The notes under the pieces: generated by a model | Told to the model about the DNA's origin: nothing | What the model saw: only the letters and a program-made list of their open reading frames with translations | Databases searched by the model: none | Shown here: positions 1-7,203 of the stretch, piece by piece | Numbering within the stretch: the first letter of the stretch is position 1 | Layout of the letters: each line of letters starts with the position of its first letter | From: JBCBDX01 sp039815825 | Lineage (GTDB): Bacteria > Pseudomonadota > Alphaproteobacteria > Rhizobiales > Rhizobiaceae | Direction of reading: 5' to 3' | Length of the DNA: 36,471 nucleotides | Assembly (NCBI GenBank): GCA_039815825.1 | Contig: JBCBYO010000030.1 | Span: forward strand, 1-36,471 | Made by a program: the position numbers and the translations under genes

Positions 1-74
1 TGATTTATCTCGGCGCGGGCAATATTACGCAATGGGCTTACGCTCTGCCGGACCAACTTCAGGATGGTCACTAA
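1..74 (+). CDS. murC: UDP-N-acetylmuramate--L-alanine ligase, C-terminal end (partial)
   Basis: Only the last 23 codons are present (frame beginning at base 3), ending in TAA at 72-74. The residues read IYLGAGNITQWAYALP, the conserved C-terminal GAGNITQWA stretch of alphaproteobacterial MurC. MurC adds L-alanine to UDP-MurNAc in the cytoplasm, the first amino-acid step of peptidoglycan precursor synthesis. Its stop codon overlaps the murB start by one base (TAATG), so the two are probably translationally coupled. The start lies outside the window. Confidence 0.9.
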   Translation, partial: IYLGAGNITQWAYALPDQLQDGH

Positions 75-1048
75 TGGTGGTTGTCGATGGCGATGCACTG
101 CTGGAGCGACTGCGCCCGATTATTGGTGAGGTCAAAGGCCGCCTAACGCCCAATGCGCCGATGAGTGCTGTCACATGGTTCCGCACTGGCGGTCCGGCCG
201 AAGTGCTTTTTCAGCCGGCGGACGATGATGATTTGGCGGCTTTCTTGTCAAAGCTGCCCGATGATGTGCCAGTTTTGGTGGTCGGCGTCGGGTCCAACCT
301 GATGGTACGAGACGGCGGCGTGAAGGGGATCGTTGTTCGGCTCTCCGCTCGGGGCTTTGGCGGTATTGAGCCTATGGGTGACCATCGATTGGCGGTTGGT
401 ACAGCGGTGCCGGACAAGATGTTGGCCGCGCGCGCGCGCGATGTGGGCATTGGTGGATTTCACTTTTACCACGGTATCCCGGGCGCCATCGGCGGTGCTT
501 TGCGTATGAATGCTGGGGCCAATGGCGTTGAAACCCGCGAGCGGGTCATCGAAGTGCATGGCATTGATCGGCAAGGTGGAAAACATGTTCTGACCAATGA
601 CGCGATGGGATATAGCTATCGTCACTCGTCGGCGCCGACAGATTTGATTTTTACCAAGGCGGTCTTTGAAGGCTATGCCGAGGAGCCGACCACCATCCAA
701 AAGCTGATGGACGAGGTTCAACATCACCGTGAGACCGTGCAGCCGATCAAAGAGAAGACCGGTGGTTCGACCTTTAAAAACCCCGAAGGTTCGTCGGCCT
801 GGAAAGAGGTCGACAAGGCTGGATGCCGGGGGCTGACCATTGGCGGCGCGCAGATGTCGCCGATGCACTGCAATTTCATGATCAACACCGGTTCCGCCAC
901 TAGCCATGCGCTGGAGCTGCTCGGTGAAACGGTGCGGGAACGCGTGCTTGATACGTCTGGTGTTCGCCTGGAATGGGAAATCAAGCGTGTTGGTGAATTT
1001 GCGCCCAATGAAGAGCCGGTGCAACCGTTTAACGGCCGGATGCTGTAA
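74..1048 (+). CDS. murB: UDP-N-acetylenolpyruvoylglucosamine reductase
   Basis: This cytoplasmic flavoenzyme reduces UDP-GlcNAc-enolpyruvate to UDP-MurNAc using NADPH and FAD. The 324-residue length is normal. Visible family marks are the FAD-binding stretch VVGVGSNLMVRDGG, the YHGIPGAIGG segment, MGYSYRHS, the GSTFKNP loop carrying the catalytic serine, and EWEIKRVG near the C-terminus with the proton-relay glutamate. I chose ATG at 74 because it overlaps the murC stop (TAATG) and gives a normal N-terminus. An in-frame ATG at 32 lies inside murC and would add 14 unlike residues. In rhizobia ddl normally follows directly; here dddP does. Confidence 0.95.
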   Translation: MVVVDGDALLERLRPIIGEVKGRLTPNAPMSAVTWFRTGGPAEVLFQPADDDDLAAFLSKLPDDVPVLVVGVGSNLMVRDGGVKGIVVRLSARGFGGIEPMGDHRLAVGTAVPDKMLAARARDVGIGGFHFYHGIPGAIGGALRMNAGANGVETRERVIEVHGIDRQGGKHVLTNDAMGYSYRHSSAPTDLIFTKAVFEGYAEEPTTIQKLMDEVQHHRETVQPIKEKTGGSTFKNPEGSSAWKEVDKAGCRGLTIGGAQMSPMHCNFMINTGSATSHALELLGETVRERVLDTSGVRLEWEIKRVGEFAPNEEPVQPFNGRML

Positions 1049-1055
1049 AACCGAC

Positions 1056-1084
1056 TTGCCACTTCGCATTCTGAAATCGACAAT
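1056..1084 (+). promoter_or_regulatory. Candidate sigma-70-type promoter of dddP
   Basis: TTGCCA (1056-1061) and GACAAT (1079-1084) are separated by exactly 17 bases. They match the consensus hexamers at 5/6 and 4/6 positions. The predicted start of transcription, near 1091, leaves a leader of about 45 bases before dddP. This is pattern matching only. Confidence 0.4.
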
Positions 1085-1104
1085 CTGACGCATTGCGCAT
1101 TGTC
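1079..1104. promoter_or_regulatory. Inverted repeat over the dddP -10 region (possible operator)
   Basis: GACAAT (1079-1084) and ATTGTC (1099-1104) form a perfect 6-base inverted repeat with 14 bases between. The left arm coincides with the proposed -10 hexamer, so a bound regulator would block RNA polymerase. Whether any protein binds it is inference. The regulator is not identifiable from the window. Confidence 0.3.
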
Positions 1105-1134
1105 TGGTCCGTGTGACCGGAAAGTAGGTTTGCG

Positions 1135-2478
1135 ATGAATTATCAGTCTGGTTTTCAATCGTCTAATCGGAAAATTGATCCGGCGCGCAGACGCGCAACG
1201 CAACTCTTTAAAGCCGATGGCACACCTGTTGATCCTGATCGCGTGGAAATTGGGCCGACCGATATTGCCTTTGCGGAGTGGGAGGCGCTTGGTCTTTCTG
1301 CACCCAATGTTGCGCAGATGCGCGAATATCGCCATGCGAGGGTGGTTGCCGAGATCAACCGACGCGGCCTGGCGGGCGCGTTGCTGTATGACCCGCTGAA
1401 CCTTCGTTATGCGAGCGATTCTTCCAACATGCATGTTTGGATATTGCACAACCCCGCTCGAGCCTGCTTTGTCGGTGCCGATGGGCACATGATCGTTTGG
1501 GATTACAACAATTGCGCATTTCTCAACGCGCATTTGCCGCTCGTTAGCGAAGTGCGCCAGTGCAAGGCGCTGTTCTATTTTTCAGCGGGTGACGCCCAGT
1601 GGGACAAGGCTCGCGAGTTCGCAGCAGAGATTGCGGACGTCGTGGCAAGCCATGGCGGCGGTGAAAAGCGCATTGCTGTCGACAAGATGGAGCTGCACGG
1701 TGCTGCTGCATTGGAAAATGAAGGGCTCCAAGTTGTTTCCGGTCAGGAGCTGATGGAGCATGCGCGGCTCATCAAAGGCCCCGATGAGATCAATGCTATG
1801 CGTTGTGCGATGGCGACCTGCGAAATCGCCATGGCCGAGATGGAGGCAGCAGCGGTACCGGGTATCGCGGAGACGGAACTTTGGGCGATCTTGCACAAGG
1901 AAAACATAGCCCGCGGTGGAGAGTGGATTGAAACCCGCATACTAGCCTCTGGCCCGCGCACCAATCCGTGGTTTCAGGAGGCAGGGCCGCGTAAGCTTCA
2001 AGATGGAGACTTGCTCGCCTATGACACGGACCTCATCGGTCCTTATGGCATGTGTGCCGACTTAAGCCGTACTGTTTATGTTGGTGATGGTGAGCCGACT
2101 GCCGAGCAGCGCGAGGTCTTTGATGTCGCTTATGATCACATCATGACGAATATGGAGCTGTTGAAGCCGGGCGTTTTGTTCTCCGAATTGACCCATCTGG
2201 CAAAACCGTTGCCGGAAGCCTACCGCCAGCAACGTTACTCTTGCTGTTTCCATGGTGTGGGACTGTGTGACGAGTTTCCGTGTGTGACCTATCCGGAAGA
2301 TTTTCGCGAAGGCGCCATGGATTACCCGCTTGAACCTGGCATGATGCTTTGTGTTGAGTGCTATGCTGGGAAGGTTGGCGGGCGCGATGGGGTGAAACTG
2401 GAAGACCAGGTTCTCATCACCGAAGATGGCTATGAAAACCTGACTAAACACCCGTTTGATCCCAAGCTTTTGGCCTGA
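1135..2478 (+). CDS. dddP: DMSP lyase DddP (metallopeptidase M24-fold)
   Basis: DddP cleaves dimethylsulfoniopropionate to dimethyl sulfide and acrylate in the cytoplasm. It descends from M24 'pita-bread' metallopeptidases but lacks peptidase activity. The 447 residues match the family length. All metal and catalytic positions described for the Ruegeria enzyme are present with a uniform offset of +2: D297 and D299 (YDTDL), D309 (ADLSR), H373 (FHGVGLCDE), catalytic D379, E408 (LCVEC), E423 (KLEDQV), and Y368 before the histidine. Recognisable family segments include YDPLNLRYASDSSNMHVW, RGGEWIETR and DGYENLTK. ATG at 1135 follows a GGAAAG ribosome site. It lies between murB and an uncharacterised 109-residue gene and may share a transcript with the latter. 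Ordinary Xaa-Pro peptidases differ in these motifs, so I rank DddP well above that alternative. Confidence 0.9.
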   Translation: MNYQSGFQSSNRKIDPARRRATQLFKADGTPVDPDRVEIGPTDIAFAEWEALGLSAPNVAQMREYRHARVVAEINRRGLAGALLYDPLNLRYASDSSNMHVWILHNPARACFVGADGHMIVWDYNNCAFLNAHLPLVSEVRQCKALFYFSAGDAQWDKAREFAAEIADVVASHGGGEKRIAVDKMELHGAAALENEGLQVVSGQELMEHARLIKGPDEINAMRCAMATCEIAMAEMEAAAVPGIAETELWAILHKENIARGGEWIETRILASGPRTNPWFQEAGPRKLQDGDLLAYDTDLIGPYGMCADLSRTVYVGDGEPTAEQREVFDVAYDHIMTNMELLKPGVLFSELTHLAKPLPEAYRQQRYSCCFHGVGLCDEFPCVTYPEDFREGAMDYPLEPGMMLCVECYAGKVGGRDGVKLEDQVLITEDGYENLTKHPFDPKLLA

Positions 2479-2503
2479 TTGCAAAAGCGCGCTGCGTGCG
2501 CCA

Positions 2504-2518
2504 TGCTGCATTGCAGCA
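2504..2518 (+). other. Small hairpin ahead of the 109-residue gene
   Basis: TGCTGC-ATT-GCAGCA is a perfect 6-base-pair stem with a 3-base loop between dddP and the next gene. It has no T-tract, so it is not a classic terminator. It could tune processing or stability of a dddP transcript, or be chance. Confidence 0.2.
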
Positions 2519-2542
2519 ATGGAAAACATGCAAGGGGCAAAC

Positions 2543-2872
2543 ATGACCAACTTTTACCGACCTGCGAGTTATCAGGTGAACTTTCCGTCCGGTGATGTCT
2601 CACAGTGGTTCGATATCTTTAGCGACAACCAGTTCAGCTTGTTCAGTGTCAATATGGGGCGTTCATCCAACATACGCGTTGAGCAGGCCATACTTGATGA
2701 TGTGGGGTCTTATGGGCGCCAGCTGGGCCGGATGGGCGACGCGCTTGAGGTTCTGATCAAACATTTCAAGCCTGAACAGGCTTTAAGTGAGGCCGAAGAG
2801 ATCGCCATTGATGATCTCATGGCAATGTTACGCGAAATCGCGCGTGTTAAGAAAGCGCATTCAAATCAATAA
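2543..2872 (+). CDS. Hypothetical protein, 109 residues
   Basis: I do not recognise this protein. It is a soluble, mixed-charge sequence with no signal peptide, membrane span or cysteine. The N-terminal half is rich in aromatic residues (FYRPASYQ, QWFDIF, NQFSLFSV). The C-terminal half looks helical and acidic (EAEEIAIDDLMAMLREIARVKK). ATG at 2543 is chosen because AAGGGG (2532-2537) stands 5 bases upstream. The in-frame ATG at 2519 lacks such a site. It begins 64 bases after dddP and is followed at once by a strong terminator, so it is probably the last gene of a dddP transcript. A link to DMSP metabolism is only suggested by position. Confidence 0.7.
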   Translation: MTNFYRPASYQVNFPSGDVSQWFDIFSDNQFSLFSVNMGRSSNIRVEQAILDDVGSYGRQLGRMGDALEVLIKHFKPEQALSEAEEIAIDDLMAMLREIARVKKAHSNQ

Positions 2873-2910
2873 GAAAAAGGCCGCCGATGAGATGCATCGG
2901 CGGCCTTTTT
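2871..2910. terminator. Bidirectional rho-independent terminator
   Basis: An 11-base-pair perfect stem (2879-2889 with 2895-2905) closes a 5-base loop. TTTTT follows on the plus strand (2906-2910) and an A-rich run precedes it (2871-2878), giving T-tracts in both directions. It sits between the convergent ends of the 109-residue gene and the 52-residue minus-strand ORF, as expected for a shared terminator. Confidence 0.9.
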
Positions 2911-2928
2911 CATTTACTTGCGTTGCAA

Positions 2929-3087
2929 CTAGTGCGTGGTCGGCGTCGGGGCTGTCACGCCCTTTTCTGCTTTGAGTACCATACGCTCAAATGTTGCAAA
3001 CTCGGACTTAGTAAACGTTTGGTTTTCGCGGTCTTTCGTGATCGCTGGTGCGATCCATCCGGACCAAAAAGTCATGTAATTCAACAT
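2929..3087 (-). CDS. Hypothetical small protein, 52 residues
   Basis: A 52-codon ORF starts with ATG at 3087-3085 and ends in TAG at 2931-2929. AAGGA stands 8 bases upstream of the ATG on the minus strand. The protein begins MLNYMTFWSGWIAP, continues with a charged, helix-like middle (KSEFATFERMVLKAEKG) and ends in a threonine/proline tail. No family is recognised. Support comes from the ribosome site, the protein-like composition and the strong terminator 18 bases past the stop that also works on this strand. It diverges from the MATE gene. It may be a small regulatory or membrane-associated protein; function is unknown. Confidence 0.55.
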   Translation of the reverse strand: MLNYMTFWSGWIAPAITKDRENQTFTKSEFATFERMVLKAEKGVTAPTPTTH

Positions 3088-3236
3088 GTTGGTCTTCCTT
3101 ATGATGTCTGCTTGAGTGTTATATAGTAGTTTCCCGGCTAAATTTCTAGATGGGAATTGATCTCAATAAGCTCTTTTTTTGCGCAGGGTTAAGCAGTTGT
3201 GTTGACCTGCCGTGAAATTGGGCAGAAGGAGGCGCT

Positions 3237-4637
3237 ATGTCTTCAGCGTCAACGAATCTTCAAGCGGCCACGGAAATTCCCCTTACCTGGGCGGCGCATG
3301 CAAAAGCGGCGTTGGCCCTGGGCGTGCCGTTGGTTGGTTCACAGCTCGGCGGCATGTTGATGAACACAACCGACACAGTGATGCTGGGCTGGTACGGGAT
3401 TGAAGAGCTGGCGGCCGGAGCGCTGGCAACGCAGTTTTGGTTTACAGTCATGATGTTCGGTGCTGGATTTGCCTATGCTGTCGTGCCGATGGCCGCAGAA
3501 GCGGAAGGGCGAAACGACATACGGCAGGTTCGCCGTTCCGTTCGCATGGGTCTATGGGTGTGTGCCGCCTATGTGATCCTGGTAATGCCGTTGCTGTGGT
3601 TCTCCGGGACAATCTTTCTTGCGTTGGGACAGGAACCCATCGTCGCTGAATTGGGTGGCCAATATATGCGGATATCGCAATGGGCCATGATAACGGTTCT
3701 GCTCTGGTGGGCATTGCGCGGGTTTTTAACGGCGATTGAGCGCACGATTTTTGTCTTTTGGGTCACCGTGGTTGGCGTACTCGTCAATATCGGCCTTAAT
3801 TGGCTTTTTATTTTCGGCAATTGGGGTATGCCGGAATTGGGCATTCGCGGGGCCGCTATCGCAACGCTCGGTACAAATATCGTGATCTTTGGTGCGATAT
3901 GCCTTTACTGCGTTTTTGAACCGCGTGCGCGGCGCTACGAGATTTTCGTTCGTTTCTGGCGGCCGGACTGGGGCGCGTTCACGCGGGTTTTTCGCCTAGG
4001 CTTACCGATTGGTGCCATGATCACCGCTGAAACCGGGATGTTCATATTTGCATCTATCTTTATGGGTTGGTTGGGGGTGGTTGCGCTGGCTGCGCACGGT
4101 ATTGTGCTGCAAATCGCGTCACTCGCCTTCATGGTGCCGATGGGTATGGCTCAGGCCGCCACGGCGCGCGTGGGCACTTTTTATGGACGTAGCCATAGCA
4201 GCAACATGGTGCGCGCAGCCTACACGGTGCTTATTTTGTGTCTTGGCTTTGCTGGCTTTGCGGCCTGCTTGTTCCTCGTGCTTCCAGAGGTGTTGATCTC
4301 GCTCTTTTTGGATGAGACCAACCCGGACGCTTTGCAGGTCTTGGCGTTTGCAACGCCGCTTTTGTTCGTTGCCGCTTGTTTCCAGCTGACCGATACAGCG
4401 CAGGCGATCGGTGCAGCGAATTTGCGGGGCATTCAAGACACCAAGGTTCCGATGTTGATCGCCATGTGCGCTTATTGGCCAATTGGGCTGGTGTCGGCCT
4501 ACATTTTGGGATTTTGGGCTGGGCTTGGCGGGCTAGGTGTTTGGACCGGCTTGGCGCTCGGTTTGGGTGTAGCTGCCGTGCTGCTCAATTGGCGATTTGC
4601 TCGCTTAACACGCGATGGACGCTTATTCGCATCTTAA
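3237..4637 (+). CDS. MATE-family multidrug/cation efflux transporter
   Basis: This 466-residue inner-membrane protein has about twelve hydrophobic segments in two similar halves, as in NorM-type MATE antiporters. These export cationic drugs or metabolites in exchange for Na+ or H+. Characteristic features are the first-helix region VPLVGSQLGGMLMNTTDTVMLG, seen here as GMLMNTTDTVMLG around residues 38-51, and the second-half counterpart LGLPIGAMITAETGMF. The length is normal. A very strong ribosome site, AGAAGGAGG, precedes ATG 3237. Its last 15 bases overlap the end of the convergent secreted-protein gene on the other strand. Substrate cannot be read from sequence. It belongs to the block that separates murB from ddl. 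Confidence 0.9.
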   Translation: MSSASTNLQAATEIPLTWAAHAKAALALGVPLVGSQLGGMLMNTTDTVMLGWYGIEELAAGALATQFWFTVMMFGAGFAYAVVPMAAEAEGRNDIRQVRRSVRMGLWVCAAYVILVMPLLWFSGTIFLALGQEPIVAELGGQYMRISQWAMITVLLWWALRGFLTAIERTIFVFWVTVVGVLVNIGLNWLFIFGNWGMPELGIRGAAIATLGTNIVIFGAICLYCVFEPRARRYEIFVRFWRPDWGAFTRVFRLGLPIGAMITAETGMFIFASIFMGWLGVVALAAHGIVLQIASLAFMVPMGMAQAATARVGTFYGRSHSSNMVRAAYTVLILCLGFAGFAACLFLVLPEVLISLFLDETNPDALQVLAFATPLLFVAACFQLTDTAQAIGAANLRGIQDTKVPMLIAMCAYWPIGLVSAYILGFWAGLGGLGVWTGLALGLGVAAVLLNWRFARLTRDGRLFAS

Positions 4638-5099
4638 AGTGGCATAGGCACGGTAGTCACCGGCGGCAAATGTGTCGCTGCCTGTTTTGCGAATAATCAT
4701 ACGCACGCGCGCCCGTGTCTCACCGGTGTTCAGCACCGCCGGGCCCGTTGTCCAGTTGAACCTTGTGTCTCGCCGTCCACGGACTTCGGTTTGGAAGGTT
4801 TCGGGTGAGGGAACGTCAGCTGCCGGTTCCTGATCGAAGCCCGTAGGACTATCGACCGACAGCTCAAAGCCACTCACATTGGTAAAAACATTAACGCGTG
4901 CGTTGCCGCCGCCCGTGTTGGACCGCAGGATCGTGTCACCATCAGTCATGGTCAGTCGGCCATCACGTTGGACGATCATACTGCAGGTGCTCGACACCGT
5001 TGCCGTGAACGGAATATCGGCTCCATGCGCAGTCGTGCTGACGACGCTTGCAAGCGCCAATGACATGGCGACCGCTGTATGCTTTACCTTTTGTGCCAA
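4623..5099 (-). CDS. Secreted two-cysteine beta-rich protein, pilin/spore-coat-U-like (tentative)
   Basis: The product is about 158 residues with a clear signal peptide: a basic start (AQKVKH), a hydrophobic core (AVAMSLALASVV) and cleavage near AHGA. The mature part is beta-rich and has just two cysteines, C39 near its start (SSTCSM) and C157 next to last (ATLRCE), well placed for a disulfide. The ending GDYRAYATLRC resembles the 'G-x-Y-x-x-x-x-x-L-x-C' end of spore-coat-U/DUF4402-like fimbrial proteins; that is resemblance, not proof. No chaperone or usher gene is nearby. I prefer TTG at 5099 because GGGGAA lies 7 bases upstream. A GTG at 5126 would add nine residues. Its 3' end overlaps the MATE gene by 15 bases. 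Confidence 0.7.
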   Translation of the reverse strand: MAQKVKHTAVAMSLALASVVSTTAHGADIPFTATVSSTCSMIVQRDGRLTMTDGDTILRSNTGGGNARVNVFTNVSGFELSVDSPTGFDQEPAADVPSPETFQTEVRGRRDTRFNWTTGPAVLNTGETRARVRMIIRKTGSDTFAAGDYRAYATLRCE

Positions 5100-5103
5100 T
5101 ACA

Positions 5104-5110
5104 TTTCCCC
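5104..5110 (-). promoter_or_regulatory. Ribosome binding site deciding a TTG start
   Basis: On the minus strand GGGGAAA (5110-5104) precedes TTG at 5099, whereas the upstream GTG at 5126 has no purine-rich site before it. This favours TTG as the start of the secreted two-cysteine protein. Confidence 0.45.
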
Positions 5111-5179
5111 GTCCAACAAACTGCACGATAGCAGCCGCGGCTTATTGGCCGGTTATGATTGTCGTGCAAATTTCTGGTG

Positions 5180-5202
5180 GCGCGTTAACAATTTGAACGC
5201 GC
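5180..5202. promoter_or_regulatory. Inverted repeat between secreted-protein gene and ddl
   Basis: GCGCGTT (5180-5186) and AACGCGC (5196-5202) are perfect inverted arms of 7 bases around a 9-base centre. The repeat lies about 80 bases upstream of the secreted-protein start and about 145 bases upstream of ddl. It could be an operator for either divergent gene. No T-tract follows, so it is not a terminator. The rest of 5100-5347 shows no gene. Confidence 0.35.
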
Positions 5203-5347
5203 AAGCGGGTTCTTGCCAGTCCCGCGCCTGTCTGATTCACTGCAGGTGATTCGAGGGCCTTTTGTGTGGGCGCTCCTGTTTTCAACCAGCGTACGGGTTT
5301 TAGCGTTTACAAGCTGATGCTTCAGGGCATTAGCAGAGGGGATGGAC

Positions 5348-6283
5348 ATGACTGGGATCGAAGCCAAGCACGTGGCGGTGCTTATGGGTGGGTTTTCGTC
5401 CGAACGACCGGTTAGCCTTGCATCGGGCGGAGCTTGTGCGGATGCACTCGAGCGGTTGGGCCACAAGGTCAGTCGCGTTGACGTCACGCGTGATGTCTTC
5501 ACCCAGTTACAAGAATTGAAGCCGGATGTTGCCTTTAACGCGTTGCATGGTCCCTTTGGTGAAGATGGCAAAATCCAGGGCGTTCTGGAGTTCATGGACA
5601 TTCCTTATACCCACTCCGGTGTGCTCGCCACGTCGGTTGCGATGGACAAGGAGTTGGCCAAACGCTTGGCGCGCAGCTACGGCATACCGATAGCTGAATC
5701 CAAAGTGATGGACCGGATGGAATTTGGTTCGACGCATCCCATGCCGCCCCCTTATGTTGTAAAGCCGGTGGCGGAAGGATCGAGCTTTGGTGTTGTTATC
5801 GTTCAGGCCGACCAACACCATCCGCCACAGATCATAACTTCTGATGAGTGGGCTTATGGCGACCGTGTCATGGTGGAGCGCTATATCCATGGCCGAGAGC
5901 TGACCTGTGCCATAATGGGCGACGTTGCGCTTGGGGTTACAGAGATAATTCCCCAAGGACATCAGTTCTATGACTTTGATTCCAAGTACAAGCAGGGCGG
6001 TTCAAAACATGTGTGCCCGGCAGAAATTTCACCAAATATTTACCAAAAGATAACGACATTGGCGCTTAAAGCTCATCAGGCGTTTGGCTGCCGTGGCGTG
6101 ACGCGTTCGGATTTTCGTTACGACGACCGGTTTTCTCCAGATGGCGAATTGATTTGGCTGGAAATTAATACCCAGCCAGGGATGACAGAAACGTCACTCG
6201 TGCCGGAACTTGCGCAAGAAGCAGGGCATAGTTTCGCCGAGTTGGTACAATGGATGGTGGAGGACGCCAGTTGCATGCGTTAA
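5348..6283 (+). CDS. ddl: D-alanine--D-alanine ligase
   Basis: Ddl is an ATP-grasp enzyme that makes D-Ala-D-Ala for the peptidoglycan stem peptide. The 311 residues match DdlB. Landmarks are GGFSSERPVSLASG (D-Ala-binding glutamate), ALHGPFGEDG, YVVKPVAEGSSFGV (ATP-binding lysine and catalytic serine loop), CRGVTRSDFRY (arginine and aspartate) and WLEINTQPGMTETSLVPE (Mg2+-binding glutamate and asparagine). ATG at 5348 has GAGGGG at 5336-5341 six bases upstream. An in-frame ATG at 5342 abuts that site, too close to be used. It overlaps ftsQ by 13 bases and restarts the dcw series after the inserted block. Confidence 0.95.
   Translation: MTGIEAKHVAVLMGGFSSERPVSLASGGACADALERLGHKVSRVDVTRDVFTQLQELKPDVAFNALHGPFGEDGKIQGVLEFMDIPYTHSGVLATSVAMDKELAKRLARSYGIPIAESKVMDRMEFGSTHPMPPPYVVKPVAEGSSFGVVIVQADQHHPPQIITSDEWAYGDRVMVERYIHGRELTCAIMGDVALGVTEIIPQGHQFYDFDSKYKQGGSKHVCPAEISPNIYQKITTLALKAHQAFGCRGVTRSDFRYDDRFSPDGELIWLEINTQPGMTETSLVPELAQEAGHSFAELVQWMVEDASCMR
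6259..6264 (+). promoter_or_regulatory. Ribosome binding site deciding the ftsQ start
   Basis: GGAGGA at 6259-6264 stands six bases before TTG at 6271. The in-frame ATG at 6250 has no comparable site. This makes the rare TTG codon the likely start of ftsQ and places the site inside the end of ddl. Confidence 0.5.
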
Positions 6284-7203
6284 CGGGAAGACGGTTAGCT
6301 TCTGTTCGAGCACAAGCAAGTGCTCCGGGCTCGCAAGCGCGTGTGCTTCCCAAATGGCTACGTCGGCCAGCGCGTATTGGCAGCCGTATCGTCAATGGCG
6401 ATTTGAAAATTCCACGCTACTTTGAAGCTGCTCTTCTGGGCGGGTTTATCGGTTTTTGCGGACTTTACGGCGCAGCGGTTGGTGGACAGCTTTCTGTAGG
6501 CAGCGAACGCTTAGCTGTCGCAGTCGGGCTTGGCGTTACTCAAATCGAAGTCAAAGGAAATACCCATACCCGGGTTGATGATGTCTATCGCGCTCTGGAA
6601 ATTGACGGCTCACGCTCGTTGTTGACGTTGAACGCGGTAGCGGCGCGAGGGGTAATTGAAGGCTTGCCTTGGGTCGAGCAAGCCCAACTTCAGAAAATCT
6701 ATCCGGGTACTTTGTCGGTGACGCTCCGAGAACGTATTCCTTATGCGCTCTGGCAAATGGGCGATGCGGTCACCGTCGTTGAACGGGACGGATCGCCGAT
6801 TGGTCCGTTCGCCGCCGACCCTCGCATCGCTGCGCTGCCGCTTGTCGTGGGCACCGGTGCTGCGACCAACGCCAATGCGCTCTTTAGTTTCCTTGAGGAA
6901 ACACCGTGGTTGCTGGGGCAGGTGCACGCCGCCATTCGCGTCGGTGATCGCCGTTGGGACTTGAGATTGCGCAACGGCATGACGATCCGCATGCCGGAAA
7001 ATGAACTTAACGAGGCCATTGCGCGCCTTGAGTTGTTGGATGCAACCTATGGCGTGCTTGGCCGCGACCTTGCAGCCATCGATTTACGTTTGGATGACCG
7101 CACCATCTTTGCGCTTACCCAAAACGCGGCTGCAGACCGTGCTTCATTTGTTGAAGAACGCGCCAAGCAAGTAGAACTGATCAAGAAGCGGGGCAGCATC
7201 TGA
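6271..7203 (+). CDS. ftsQ: Cell division protein FtsQ
   Basis: FtsQ is a bitopic inner-membrane divisome protein linking cytoplasmic and periplasmic division proteins (FtsB/FtsL partners). The 310-residue product has a basic cytoplasmic N-terminus, one transmembrane segment (YFEAALLGGFIGFCGLYGAAVGG), then a POTRA domain starting at VTQIEVKGNTHTRVDDV and including SLLTLNAVAARGVIEGLPWV, and the FtsQ domain (IYPGTLSVTLRERIPYALW). Sequence identity is low in this family, but layout and context are decisive. TTG 6271 is favoured over ATG 6250 because of its ribosome site. The gene overlaps ddl by 13 bases, and its TGA shares a base with the ftsA ATG (TGATG), implying coupled translation. Confidence 0.9.
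   Translation: MHALTGRRLASVRAQASAPGSQARVLPKWLRRPARIGSRIVNGDLKIPRYFEAALLGGFIGFCGLYGAAVGGQLSVGSERLAVAVGLGVTQIEVKGNTHTRVDDVYRALEIDGSRSLLTLNAVAARGVIEGLPWVEQAQLQKIYPGTLSVTLRERIPYALWQMGDAVTVVERDGSPIGPFAADPRIAALPLVVGTGAATNANALFSFLEETPWLLGQVHAAIRVGDRRWDLRLRNGMTIRMPENELNEAIARLELLDATYGVLGRDLAAIDLRLDDRTIFALTQNAAADRASFVEERAKQVELIKKRGSI

Noticed and set aside
248..1533. Long minus-strand open frames opposite murB and dddP
   Set aside because: They follow from codon bias of the real plus-strand genes. The products are low-complexity and match nothing I know.
1135..2478. Annotation as a generic Xaa-Pro aminopeptidase
   Set aside because: Residue spacing and flanking motifs fit DddP specifically. The true aminopeptidase P in this window looks clearly different.
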